This document shows, piece after piece, positions 40,406 to 52,154 of a DNA stretch of 64,000 bases. Below the pieces are notes generated by a model. The model saw only the letters and a program-made list of their open reading frames with translations. It was not told the origin of the DNA and did no database searches. How positions within the stretch are numbered: the first letter of the stretch is position 1; each line of letters opens with the position of its first letter. Source of the DNA: Cruorifilaria tuberocauda (Eukaryota; Nematoda; Chromadorea; Rhabditida; Onchocercidae). The stretch spans positions 1-64,000 of the forward strand of contig JABVXU010000273.1 in the NCBI GenBank assembly GCA_013365365.1. Direction: 5' to 3'. The position numbers were made by a program, and so were the translations under genes.

Positions 40406-42354
40406 TCACAAATTAAGTATCTCGAATACAGCTGTTCTCTGCTCGCATGATATACTTTTACCAAGTTTTTTGGCTACCAAAAGAGCACTTCCTAAAGCAG
40501 GTGCTTCCAGAAGAGTGTAGAGTGTTACCTGTTTAATTCGACTGCCATTACATTTGAGTCCATATATGAAACCTATAAAAATTAATATGATACTAGTATA
40601 TATGATATATGACGATGCTATATATAAGATGATCTAGTAATATGATAATATAATATGATAATACTCGTCTTTATTTTTTCTTTGAAACAGAATCAAACGG
40701 AAACCACTTTATCAACCACATAACAATTTTACCATCCTTTAACAATTTCCAACTTTGCCATACAGAACCAATCAGCAGAAGCGGGGCATTGTCGAGCATT
40801 TCCTGTAATAAAGATTTATTAGTGCTACCGCTTAATAAATTCTCGATCAGAGCAATGCCTAGAATCATCAACCTCATCGAAATTTCTAGAAATAGCCCGC
40901 ACGTGTAAACCAAGCTGCTCGCCGGCATCACGGAAAACATGCCGAATAAGAGGATCATCATTTGCTTCTGAAAGACAGATAAACTCAACTTTAAATTCGC
41001 TTTGGGAAAGATCGATGTAGATGAACAACTGCTAAATCACTGGTAAAAATATTGCAAAGTAAACCGGAAAAGCAAATGTTTAAAATAACCTTTAGCTACG
41101 TGAGCAGTGAAGGATGCTATCCTGGATTTATCGAAATTAGTATACAAAATCTCCAAAATACCTGCTTTGTCACACAGACCAAAAAACTCCAGAAACAATC
41201 GTTTTATTTTTGATATCGGATAAGGCGATGGATGAAGTCCATCTTCCTCGTCAAATATACATTGGATTAACCTTCAACCTTCTAAACAGTTAACAAGTTT
41301 TTAAACAACACATAAATTTCATAAGATAATAAAGAAATCGAAAAATGAGAACTACACAAAGCAATAATATACAAGAGATCTCATTGCGAAACCAGCATTG
41401 TACCTCCTTGCAATCCAAAACGCGCTACCACCGTCACCAATTTCATGTCCCCAACCGCCAACACCATGTACGCTTCCATCGGCTTTTAGTAATCGACAAG
41501 CCGAACCGGTTCCTGCCACAATTACAACACCACCTACAGATATATTCTACCTCTTCTGAGTAGACCAAAATAATGTTATGCAACATATTGAAACTTCAAA
41601 TCCAGTTAACGAAATTGGATAGCCTACAATTTATATAAAGTTTATTCTTTATTGTTATTCATCAGTGGAATAATTCGTTTGTGAAATCACAAAGACATAA
41701 CATGTCCTTACCATTTTGAAATGATGCAGCAACTGCAACGATAGCGTCCGAAGACAGCGAAAATTCGAGAGCAATGTCACCGTGTTGATCTTTCAAAAAA
41801 TCAATTAGCCTTTGATTGTTTTCTTCATCTTCAGCTCCCGAAAGACCCATTCCCTTAATATATGTGGAGATTGAAAGTGGCAATCAATATTATCGACAGA
41901 ATAAATCAGCTGAGCAAACTTCGAGCTCAGTTAAACTAATTAAACCAGCTTTTGTTAGGAAATCTATCATCAATGAGAAAAGATACGCCTGATACAACTC
42001 AATAAAATCATTACCACAGCTGCAAGGGGACCAATGATTCCAACTTCTTTTTTAGCCATTTGAATCCATTTCGCTATTTTGTCAGCAACAACATCGAACC
42101 CATCAAGGCAGTAGTTCAGGCCAGGTTGATTCCACTCACCATATCGCTTACCAGTTTCATCAATGAAAAGAAGTCGGGATTGTGTTGCACCACTAAAATC
42201 TCCACCAAAAATAAATAGTGGGGAAGGAAAAGGACCCTTGAAATTTAGACGATAAATATGTTGAAAAATAGAACCAACTATTTAACAATAAGCTTATAAT
42301 TTGGAATATAAAAGAATACCCCTCGATTCCGGCGAATATCCTCGATGCTTCCAT
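40406..42354 (-). CDS. nagk: N-acetyl-D-glucosamine kinase (NAGK)
   Basis: This enzyme phosphorylates GlcNAc from glycan turnover to GlcNAc-6-phosphate in the cytosol. Eight phase-consistent exons (42320-42354, 42015-42192, 41712-41853, 41404-41533, 41090-41271, 40873-40967, 40733-40802, 40406-40572) give 332 aa, against about 344 in human. The N-terminal phosphate loop region is [33 protein letters not shown] and [14 protein letters not shown] follow. The second ATP-binding motif [14 protein letters not shown] and the sugar-site [15 protein letters not shown] are intact. [18 protein letters not shown] and [13 protein letters not shown] match the C-terminal lobe, and the ASLGA-like helix appears as [16 protein letters not shown]. 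An acceptor (ATATATTTCAG) lies 5 nt before the ATG. A run of 58 further in-frame codons follows the NAGK exon 40733-40802 donor but is intronic, because the conserved end lies in the last exon. Confidence 0.93.
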
Positions 42355-43105
42355 AAAATCTGAAATATATGTTATAAAATTTTTAAAAGTTATCTCTGTA
42401 ACATCACTCATCTGCTTTATATTTTCATACAGTACACGGTATACGATCTCAAAACTTCTAGCGATATTCATTATCCAAATCTTTTCAACCATTTACTATC
42501 TTTCATTTATAGCTAGAAAAACCATATTTTTTTCCATGTATAAAGTTGATGTAATTCTTCCTTACTTTCACTCTATAAGATCACAATGATAGGGAAATGT
42601 ACCAAATATATGTGCAAAAATAATGTACTTTACAACATAATTTCATCAGTTAATTTTATGTTTAAGGAAATAATACTCAGATAAACCACATGATTTAGAA
42701 GTGAGCAAAGCAGAACCGTCAATTGTTCATTTCATCCGATAAAACAAGGGAATAATCTACAAAATAAGATTGATGACCAGGAAAAGGAAGTAATGAAAAC
42801 ATGGTTATGGGTGATACTTTTCCACGAAGACTGAAGCTAGACTTTGAAGCCGCAGTAATGGGAATAAACATAAAGAGCAGACATGAAAAGCACGAGTTGT
42901 AGGGAAAACCAACGTATACATTAACTAGTAATGAATTTAAAGTTATATATGTACATTGAAGACCCAACTACAGAGTCTACTCGATATCATGCTTATTTAT
43001 GAATGCAATGTGTCCACAATGCATGTAATATATTTGATGTTGTTATTAATGTAGACAGTTATCCTGTTGGAGAAATAGTGAATGATGTTGCAGTGATTAG
43101 TAGGG
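42355..43105. other. spacer between METTL23-like and NAGK genes
   Basis: About 750 bp, AT-rich. A minus-strand frame at 42719-42967 has no recognised similarity. I see no RNA gene or repeat. Confidence 0.45.
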
Positions 43106-46100
43106 TCAGCTGCTAACTTGTTCTATTACTGACAAAGTAGGAATAATACTTTGAATTTTGTGAAGTAATCTATGAATACAAACATTTGTACGATCATAGA
43201 TTCAATTCGAACAAAACTAACATGTTATACTTCACAAATTGAATCCAATCATAATTTAATAACAAAGAAGATCTCTGACAGGCAATGTAACAAGGCCAGG
43301 ATACATAATTGCCATACAGCACGAGAGGACAACTGTCAATTTAATTAAATTTACCTTTCTTAGTGAAAATAATCCCGATATGAATTGTATGAAGGTCGGT
43401 ATCGATGACACGCACACGTCTACAGCATAACTCTTTTAGCAAAAGCAAATCCTCAATCGACCAATTACTGCTGGAAAAATTATATCTGACATTAGCAAGA
43501 AAATATAAGTACATTATAAGTACATTATCAGTTTCACAACCTTATATTTTAACAATGATATGTCGAAGTTTATTCTTAATTAATAAATGATTTAACTTTT
43601 TAAAATTAAATAGATTTATCAGAAAAACAAAATCTCTCTGATAAGCAAAAGATTTTCCTTTAGCAAACATTTAATCCCTCTTTTTTTTCTTCTCCAAAAA
43701 ATACTGCAAGTTATAAAATCTGAATAATTCATTACTAGAGTAATAGTATTCAATATCCATTATGACGAAAAATCTCATTTTCTTGGATCCGACGCTGGTA
43801 CCTCAAACTATTTCAATTTATGAATAATCAAGAGCAAGCGGAAATAATTAGACGGAATTCTATAACAATACTGAAAAAGTTCTTCATGATAGCAGACTTT
43901 TATATTCAAAGATTTCATAGAAAAATCGGGCAGATTTTAGTTCATGCAGAAGTCTGTATTAGAAAGAAAGTGAAAAAACAAGAGATGAAACTGAATTCAT
44001 TTTTCTCTTCACGAGGAGTTCTACATTACATTACCACAACGAAAATAAGCACTATTGCATATGAAAATTTACACTAATTTCATCGGGAAATAGAGGTAAT
44101 GGTTTCATGAAGCAAAAGAATATGCTTCCAATATGGGAAAATCACAGCAATCAAGTCGTCCAGATCAGTGTAATTAGTACGAAAGCTTATTTTTAAGCTG
44201 AATCCAAATATAACAAAATATTTTAAGAAAACGAAACTGGGTAAACCGTTGACGAAGAAAACAAATGAATAAATGGCCAGACATATATCGGAGCGCACAT
44301 CGCTACTTCTAAAAAATTTTTTTATCATTCAAGCTCAATTATTCTTTGATACAGCAGAACGTTAACCAGTAAAGCAGCGTGAGGAGTTTCACTGAATAAA
44401 ATGTCGAAAAATTAACCATTACTTCATTCTTCATATATTACTTTCCAAATCCCTCTGATTGGGGTGTAAAGCGAAGAAATAGAACATCAGAAAAATCTCG
44501 GCTGAGTAGGATGAAATAGAAAAACCATGCTAATAAAATGAAAGATAAAAAACGAACGCATGTACCCAATTTATTGCATCAGGAAGAAAATGATAGGCTA
44601 TAATTGCAAAATAAGAGCTTGCGATAGTATGCGATGAATTCGCTCCAATAACAACGGGGTCAATGAAGTAGTTGCCCTGACGTCATCAAGTACTGCTAGC
44701 TTTTTCAAATGAACAATTTATTGAAGGGACTAATAATTAGAACAGAAACCCCACTTTTTTCTGATGAAATTCATAATGTTGAAGCAAAAGTAATGGAACG
44801 ATTTTAAAAGTTAAAAAAGATTTAAATTAGTTTTCTAAAAGAAAAAATAGATAAAAATGAGACTTTGCGTTATTAAATTTTATTAAAAAATAGGGGAAAA
44901 CATTACAAAAAAGGATAAACAGGAAATGAAAATTAACACAATACTTTCTCTCTTCAAAAGCAAATATGCATGTTGCTTTAGGATACCGCTGTAATAATGA
45001 TGCAACAGTGTCTATAAACGCTCCAAATACCGTAATATCGTAGAAGACATCTGCTGCTAAAATGTAGTTCAACACGAGCACATCATCCAGAACCTGATTA
45101 AGGTTTGATCTATTCCAGTCTAAATCCTAGAAAAAAACACTGAAAATTCTGCATGTTTACAAATGAATACAATTTATCGAAGTAGAATCAAGAGCAACGG
45201 TAAACAACTATCAGCTCAAAATATTTTAGCGTTCATAAATTATGCACGAAAAGTAAAGTTTCAACAGTGTCAAAGGGAATAAAATATCGTCATATATAGG
45301 AAAAATGACCTCCTCAGAAAAAGTTTTATTCGATAAGAAATCAAGTAATCTGACCGCCATACAAAACATACAGAACAATCTAGTTTTTCTACAGATAACA
45401 AAATTATTCAATCCACTTACTAATATGACACAACTTACCTTTATTAAGAAAGAATTCTCATCAAGATTATTCCCCATACAGTTTTGCCTCAAAATTTTGA
45501 ATGCCTGGAATAACATATGCATGAGGATTTTTTCAATACAACTAGCAGCATATAAGAAGAAATGAAAAATAAACAAAATTTTAGTTGAAAAAAAGTTTTT
45601 TGAGTTCAAATCAGATTTTTTCAATCATTCCTCCATTGTTGCAATATTATGAAATGATAGCTAAATTAGAGCAAATATCATCCAATATATAGCATATAGT
45701 ACTGATTGCGGCTACAAAACAATGTATCAACATAAATTTTTTTTGTTCACAATAATTCGAATAAAAAGAAAGCTCAAGCGAATTTAAAACTTAAAAAGTA
45801 TGATCCCGACTTTATACATTAATTTCCCTTCAAATTGAAATCAGATACTTTGGATGTATATGATTCCGAAAAAATATCTGTCTATATTTCACCAATTTCT
45901 GGATAATTTTTGAAGCATATGATCTACTAAAACCATCAAGGCACTTTAATTACTTAAATATATGCATCTTTATAAATAAATTGTAAATACGGTTACCTCC
46001 TCGCTTTCAGGATGATCAGTAAAAATAACCAATTTGGCTCCACATTTCGCCGCAACTAATCCCGGTATTCCAGTGCAACCGGCTCCCAATTCAAGAATTA

Positions 46101-46142
46101 CCTGTCCTTCGAACAAGTGATGATTTGCAGAGATATAATCAC
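43106..46142 (-). CDS. METTL23-like SAM-dependent methyltransferase, 5' exon not located
   Basis: Exons 45997-46142, 45439-45504, 44945-45126, 43355-43470 and 43106-43128 join in frame. The SAM-binding motif I is VILELGAGCTGIPGL, followed by AAKCGAKLVIFTDHP (the acidic residue binds the ribose). Motif IV is YILAADVFYD, close to the human METTL23 ASDVFF. QRYPKATCIFAFEER, NWSIEDLLLLKELCC and TIHIGIIFTKK match the remaining strands. METTL23 is a histone H3 arginine methyltransferase in mammals; the worm substrate is unknown. The first recognised exon begins with phase 1 at 46142, so at least one upstream exon (the family's MYVWPS-like segment) is missing. A 1.5-kb intron separates exons 3 and 4. 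EEF2KMT or METTL21 relatives are alternatives, but the C-terminal match favours METTL23. Confidence 0.8.
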
Positions 46143-46199
46143 CTGTATCATTGGTTCTATGGCGCATAACGCATCATCTGATAACATCTTTTAAAAGTA

Positions 46200-46830
46200 C
46201 AGTCTACTGAACTAAGTGGTTAAATTCTCGTGTAATGTTCTATACTCAATTATTAATCGGATGCTCTAAAATTATAATTCCAAATCTTTCGGTGACAATT
46301 TCTATAAAAAAACATGTGAGATACTGTTAACAAATGCATCATTTCCTGATTGTTTAAATCAAAGTCAACGCGAACTTTAGATGCATGCTCATCTAGTTTT
46401 TCACTAAATTGATAAAACAGTTATCATCCGAAAATTTTCGGAAAACTAATCTCATGATAAAAAAGTTCCCTCATAGACACTGGCATTAATCAGCATAAAC
46501 AACCGGAGAAATTTTGGGGCCTCATGAATCATTTGGATTTGTGCACATGCTGCTAACCATTGCATAAGTTGATAACTAGTGCAGCAATATTCCATGTGGA
46601 TGATATTAAACAATTCGTTTCAACTTAGATAAACATTCGCGTTAGGAAACAAGCCCATAGATTTGATACTTGCATGGCTACAGTTTGACTTATCAATGAT
46701 TTCATCGCTGGATTCAACAATTTAGGAATATACTCCAGAAAAAATTATTTTAGAATGAAGTGGAGAACAAGCGGGTATTAAATACATGTAACGGTTTGAA
46801 AAAATATCGATTAGAATGGAAAACACTGCC
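46200..46830 (-). other. coding-like segments upstream of the METTL23-like gene
   Basis: Minus-strand stretches with splice-like ends: about 46740-46672 (LEYIPKLLNPAMKSLISQ, before GTATCA), a 46-codon frame starting near 46600 (MEYCCTSYQLMQWLAACAQ), and about 46415-46340 (DEHASKVRVDFDLNNQEMMH, before GTATCT). None joins the first METTL23 exon in the required phase. They may be alternative 5' exons, part of another small gene, or chance. Confidence 0.25.
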
Positions 46831-47700
46831 AATTTATATAAAATCAAAATTATTGTAGACTACACAGTTAATCTTGTGAATTACAAAGTGTAATCAAAGC
46901 CAAATTAGGAAATTCCTCAACGAGTGTGACCAGGATGGAAGAAATTAACTGCTTATTAACGAAAATAACATACCCAAAACTTCACTGCTCTGCCACACAT
47001 GTCGCCAATATTCTGTCATTCCTTATCAATAACAATTTATCATCCTTTCCAGCTATATTCAATTATTAGAATACATCGGAAGATTTATCGATTTATTTGT
47101 CACATATTACTGAAATCAATCTGTGATCTGCATTTCTTTCTTCATATCAGTGCTTTGAATGAGTTTAAGTTTAATTTCTAGCGACAGCAAAACCCTCTGA
47201 ATTACCTCAGGTTTTTTTTCCTGTCGTACATTTGCTCCGCTCATTTCTCATTAGCAATGGATGTTTTCTCCTTCTTTTTAAATCTCAAATGCATATAAAT
47301 TACTACCTTCGAATCCCCAGCAAACACACATCGTATTCTCCAGAGAATGCGAGTCCTGATTCAACGTCTCATCACTTCTGATTGGCTTTAGCTGTCAGCG
47401 GTAGCTAACCAGTATAAAGTATTCTCGTGGCATGCAACTATTCATGAAACTTGCGTAAACAGATGGTAAGATGCCAGCCGTTAATCCGCTATCAGGCATG
47501 CGTGAGTTTCAGGAAAGAAGTGTGGGAGACGGAAAGAATGGTAACAGTCAAGCATAAGTATATTTGCATCAATTGTTGCCATCCGTCATCAAGTCTCTTC
47601 TTGAAATACAGTGATAATGGTATTCGACTCACTCCCTGTGTATGTTACCTTGTCATTGGCTAAACTACGGTGTTGAAATGGTAAAGTAACCAACTAGTAG

Positions 47701-47773
47701 TATACAATTAGTAGTATCCATTTTGCTCTTTCATAGATGATGAAGTAGCAGAATGGATACTACCAATTGTATG
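47701..47773 (+). ncRNA. candidate miRNA precursor-like hairpin
   Basis: The inner 25-bp part of the stem pairs 47703-47727 with 47747-47771: 23 Watson-Crick pairs, one G-U and one mismatch. Pairing continues inward to 47733/47741 with one mismatch and one G-U, leaving a 7-nt loop, and outward two more pairs. The total is about 73 nt, the size and shape of a pre-miRNA. I do not recognise either arm as a known family. The strand is arbitrary. A short inverted-repeat transposon remnant is the main alternative. Confidence 0.45.
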
Positions 47774-49825
47774 GATGAGCTTGCTACATATTTATAATGA
47801 CTACCCATCTCTTGATCTCCTGTTCAATTTCAGTCGAACTGCGGCAAAGCTGTAGATGCGTATATCGAATATGATACTGTCCTGGTTATCATCGATCTCA
47901 TGCTGCAATATATTGAAGCATATCGACATTTCCTGATCAATACTAGCAATCACGTATTTTTTATATATTTCAGAATGCAAATAATAAATGAATGAATTCT
48001 GTCCTTCTTCTGGTATCTGTTAAATTGCTGCTAAAATTTACACGTCATTTGTGGTAGTAGAAATCTGCTGTATGCAGTTTAGTTGTAGAGGGAATTGTGT
48101 TAGATTGTCGATATCCTATTCCTTTACAGCATGCAGTTAACATGCAACAATGTAAATTGCATCCATCCTCCACTATCAGAAATCTTTCATAGCTTCTCCA
48201 ATCATAAAAAACAATGCAATCTTTTAATACATCGAAAGTATCTCAACATATTAATAGTGGCCATCCACCAATCTTAGAGGAATAACTATCGATCCAGTGA
48301 AACTAAGAGATGCTTTTATCAATGGTCACTTTATTTACAGTATTGTCACAAGTTGTGCATTATTTTTATGCTATGCAATGCCTATAGCAAGTGGATAAGA
48401 CGACGGATAATATCTGGTAACGAGAATGCTTATGACTTGGAATGGAAGTTTTACGAATGTTTATTGCAAAGTTTGTTTGAAATGATATCATTTATGATTG
48501 TGCTGACACTAATTTCGCCTCACATTTGCAGAACACTTTCCGTCAACAAAGTGTTGCAGACATTTTGCGCTGGATCCTACGGTTTGTTACATAACAGTTT
48601 CTTGTGTGACTAAGGTCTCCTTTACAATAAGGTTTCCTTGCGTGACATTGCGAACATTCCACCATTTATATGTAGCGATATTGTGACAATGGTAATTAAA
48701 GTACTTCTAACTAGTAAGGCACAAAACAAGACAGACATACTTATTATATATACAGTCGAGTATATGTGTGGCTTGAAAACGAAGTGAGTTAAAATTGCAT
48801 GTATTGTCTCAGGAAACGTGTTTACTGTCCTGTCAGTTATATGGAATTTACATTTCCTATGGTCGTACAGAGTGCTCACCGAAATGTTCATATTCATATC
48901 TCATGTGCAAACACAACGAGGTACTTGGCCTCTTACTTCATATTTGTAAATCATAACTTGCAGTTATATGCGATGATTGTTAAGTCTTATCATTTTCAGC
49001 ATTATGCAATATAACACTGACTAGAAGTATCATTGTCGTTATGATGGCCACTCTTATTTCACGTTTTATTGGCTTATTGATAGATTCGTTCTGCTTTATA
49101 TGAATTTGGATGATTTGATAAATGAATCAATAATACAAGTTGTTTTCATATACGACATACGAATTCTGAAATCATATGCCATCTTGACATATCAGACTCC
49201 TGCTGCACAGCTTAATTTCAGCAATATCACAGAACTTCAGTTTCAGAAATCCTGCAATTTCCCTCTTTCAGCTGACTCGTGCTGGGCCAAAATCAATTAT
49301 TCTTGAAATCATCTCAACCGCAGTTCTATGGCGAATCGGATAGGGATTGCATCGGTACTTTTTCTTTTCATATGGATTTTAATAATACATCATGGCAGTT
49401 TCTTGTGTAACAAGTAGTGTTTCTGTTTATCGCATATTTCTGCTTATCGTAATTAGTCGGGAAATTTAAAAAGTGCACTTACTCTAGTCTTCACCATCAA
49501 TATATTTTCAAGTCTTTTTATCTTTGTTCGCCTAATTGCTTTCGTCTATCTGTCTGTCTAACTGATTTTTTAATCTATTCTCACAGTGATAAAAAAGTGG
49601 TTTGAAAGTTTTCGATTTCATGGTAGGAAAGATGAATACACTTTCGATCACTCTATTCCCTATAGAGTAAAAGAAAGCCCAGCTCATTTCTTCTTTTTTC
49701 AACATGGTTGGCTAGTTGGTTCAGACTGTAAGGGGCGTATTAGGTATCACTTATCCACTGCTACCACATCCATACCCATTAAGTTATTTCGTAAAGTGCA
49801 TGGAATTTAATCCATTGTAGAAGCG

Positions 49826-49861
49826 TATATATATATATACATGTGTGTGTATGTGTGTGTG
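49826..49861. repeat. TA/TG microsatellite
   Basis: A (TA)n run passes directly into an interrupted (TG)n run. Confidence 0.9.
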
Positions 49862-50090
49862 TCTTAGTAGGATTTCTTCAAACGACATCTCCGAATCAAT
49901 ATGTTTGGGAAGTAAGGATAGTTTTAAAGGTATCGCATGGATTTCAGTAACATGATAAAGTAAGCTAGCAAAAAATTCGATTGAAATGCGTTTGGTCGAT
50001 CAGAGCTTAATAACCGAAACGACTTAAGCTTATAAGATAGTTATCTTTCCACTATCTTACATAGAGTATATGAAAGTATAAATAAGTTAT

Positions 50091-50125
50091 AATATATATA
50101 TATATAAATTATATATTACATATAA
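50091..50125. repeat. AT-rich palindromic microsatellite
   Basis: (AT)n followed by ATTATATATTACATATAAAT-like sequence, able to fold back on itself. Confidence 0.8.
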
Positions 50126-52154
50126 ATTATTTCAAGAGATATCACTTTTGCCTCCGTATACTTTATGTTTCAGCAAATGAAATTATCCTTATAGTTTCAA
50201 TCACTTTAACTAAACCAGCTGAATGGACATGATAATTAGAGAGTTCTTCCTTGTAAAAGCTAAACTTAATATTAGTTTAGTTCGTTGTAAGTAGAACAGT
50301 TTTTTTTTTGTTGGCTAGTACGACGGAAGTAAGAGTAACTCTCTGGTTAAAGGCAAATACAGAAGTTAATATTTATGACTTCTTTATTTTTATAGATTTT
50401 TTCGTTTTTAGAATTTCATCACATTGTTTTTTTAGGTCTTACGTTACATATTTTATTTCCTTGATTTTTTCCTTGTAAGAGTTATTTTGCTGAGGAGTTG
50501 AATTCTTATGAGTGCGGATTTGATGTTATTAAGAAAGTGCATGATAATTTTTTTTGTTACTGTATTGATGCTTGTTGTTTTTGAATCAGATGTATTTCGA
50601 CTCAGAATGTTTTTATTGTGTTCATTTTTATATTGTTGCTAGGTTTTATTATATAAATTAGTGTTATAGTAAGTTGATTTCGTTTTGGTCTAGTATAATT
50701 TGAATATGTGAAATTGCAAATCGTTCGATAGATGTTCTTGAATTGATTAAATTTTGGAAACTTTGTTAGATCTTCTAATATCCAACTTTGATCGAATTAC
50801 TTTAGGTTTTGAATTTAGATGTTCTAGATATTTAGATTATTTTCAGTTTTTTCTAGAAATTTAGCATTTCTGTTGTTCATAAATTGAATTTCGATCTTTC
50901 AATTTATTTATAATTTTTTATTTCGATAAAGAGAATGTTTGGTCTTCTTGTTGTTTGTTCGGTATATTCTTGTTTTTTACTTCTTAAATGTTGCCTTGTG
51001 ATAAACGGGTTTTAATTTCGAGTTGAGTGATTCTTTAGTGCTGTTTGTATTTATAGTCTTGAGATTTTTTTTTGTTAGTATTTTTTATGGATTTTTTATG
51101 CTGTAGCGTCCGTCTTGTTCGTTTTGAATATGGGGACTTGCTTTTAATAGTAGTGCTATCTTTGGTTTTTTTGGTTCCGTTTCATAACATTATTAATGAT
51201 GAAGTGAGGCGGTTATAAGAATGCTTTCAAAAATGGTATTGTGATTTTTACGCTTTTATTTTTAATAATTTCATTTTGTTTCCAGCGGGAGTTCTTCGTT
51301 CTGATTATTTTTGTTGTTAAAAGTGATTAAGGTTGCCGAGGACAGTAGCTGATCTTACTCTTATTCATTGTTTGGTCCATAGCAGGACTTTGATTACTAC
51401 GGATGATGATAATAAATTATCATGTTTGTGTTCCTTTTATCTTTTATTTTTCATGTGGGTTTTTTTTTGCTCTGGTTTCATGTCTTATAATGTGTGCAGA
51501 ATAATTCCTCCGCATAGCTATTTTATTTCTTTTACAATTACCGATTACCGATCATTTCTCGATTTGGATATTTATAAATAAATGGATGGATGGAATATTC
51601 TAATGACAGGAGAAATTTCCTGGATTAGTGAGGTTAGAAAGTGATAGAGGAGTATTTGAAATTTTTGGATTAATTTGATTTCTATTTTCGGTAAACTTTC
51701 CCTCTGTGTTTCTTTATGATTTTTTCTTCATAGGATGTTATTCAGGTAAGAATAGATAGCGACACAGAACAGAATGCAGAAATGGATGTGATGTGAGTTT
51801 GGTGTAGAAGTGTATGTAAAGAAGGAATGCGGTTGTGATTTTAGTGTAGACTAGATTAATGATTAGTGATTAGAAAAAAGTGACTAAGAGAGTGGTATTA
51901 GCTATCGTCAGCTGTTAACTTCCCTCATGGAACAAAAACCGTTGTTAAAGCTGCAATATTATTAGCACTGATGAGAGAGTACGCCTACTCCTTCAGAGAC
52001 ACGAACACCCTTCACTGCTTCAAACTTCGTAATCCTTCTAGGAAAGGTGTTCTTCTTCTTCACATCCTTCAATTCATTTCTTTCTTTTTCATTTTACATC
52101 TTACATGAAATAACATTCGAAATTAATAATGAAATATTTACAGGTCGCACCGGA

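Larger units (their letters stand above)
46830..52040. other. long stretch without a confident gene
   Basis: About 5.2 kb with several 60-90 codon frames lacking family signatures or paired splice sites. It contains the hairpin at 47701-47773, TA/TG microsatellites near 49826-49861 and 50091-50125, and a strongly T-rich plus strand from about 49.9 to 51.9 kb. The T bias would fit an intron or promoter of the downstream plus-strand Ig-domain gene. Confidence 0.5.
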
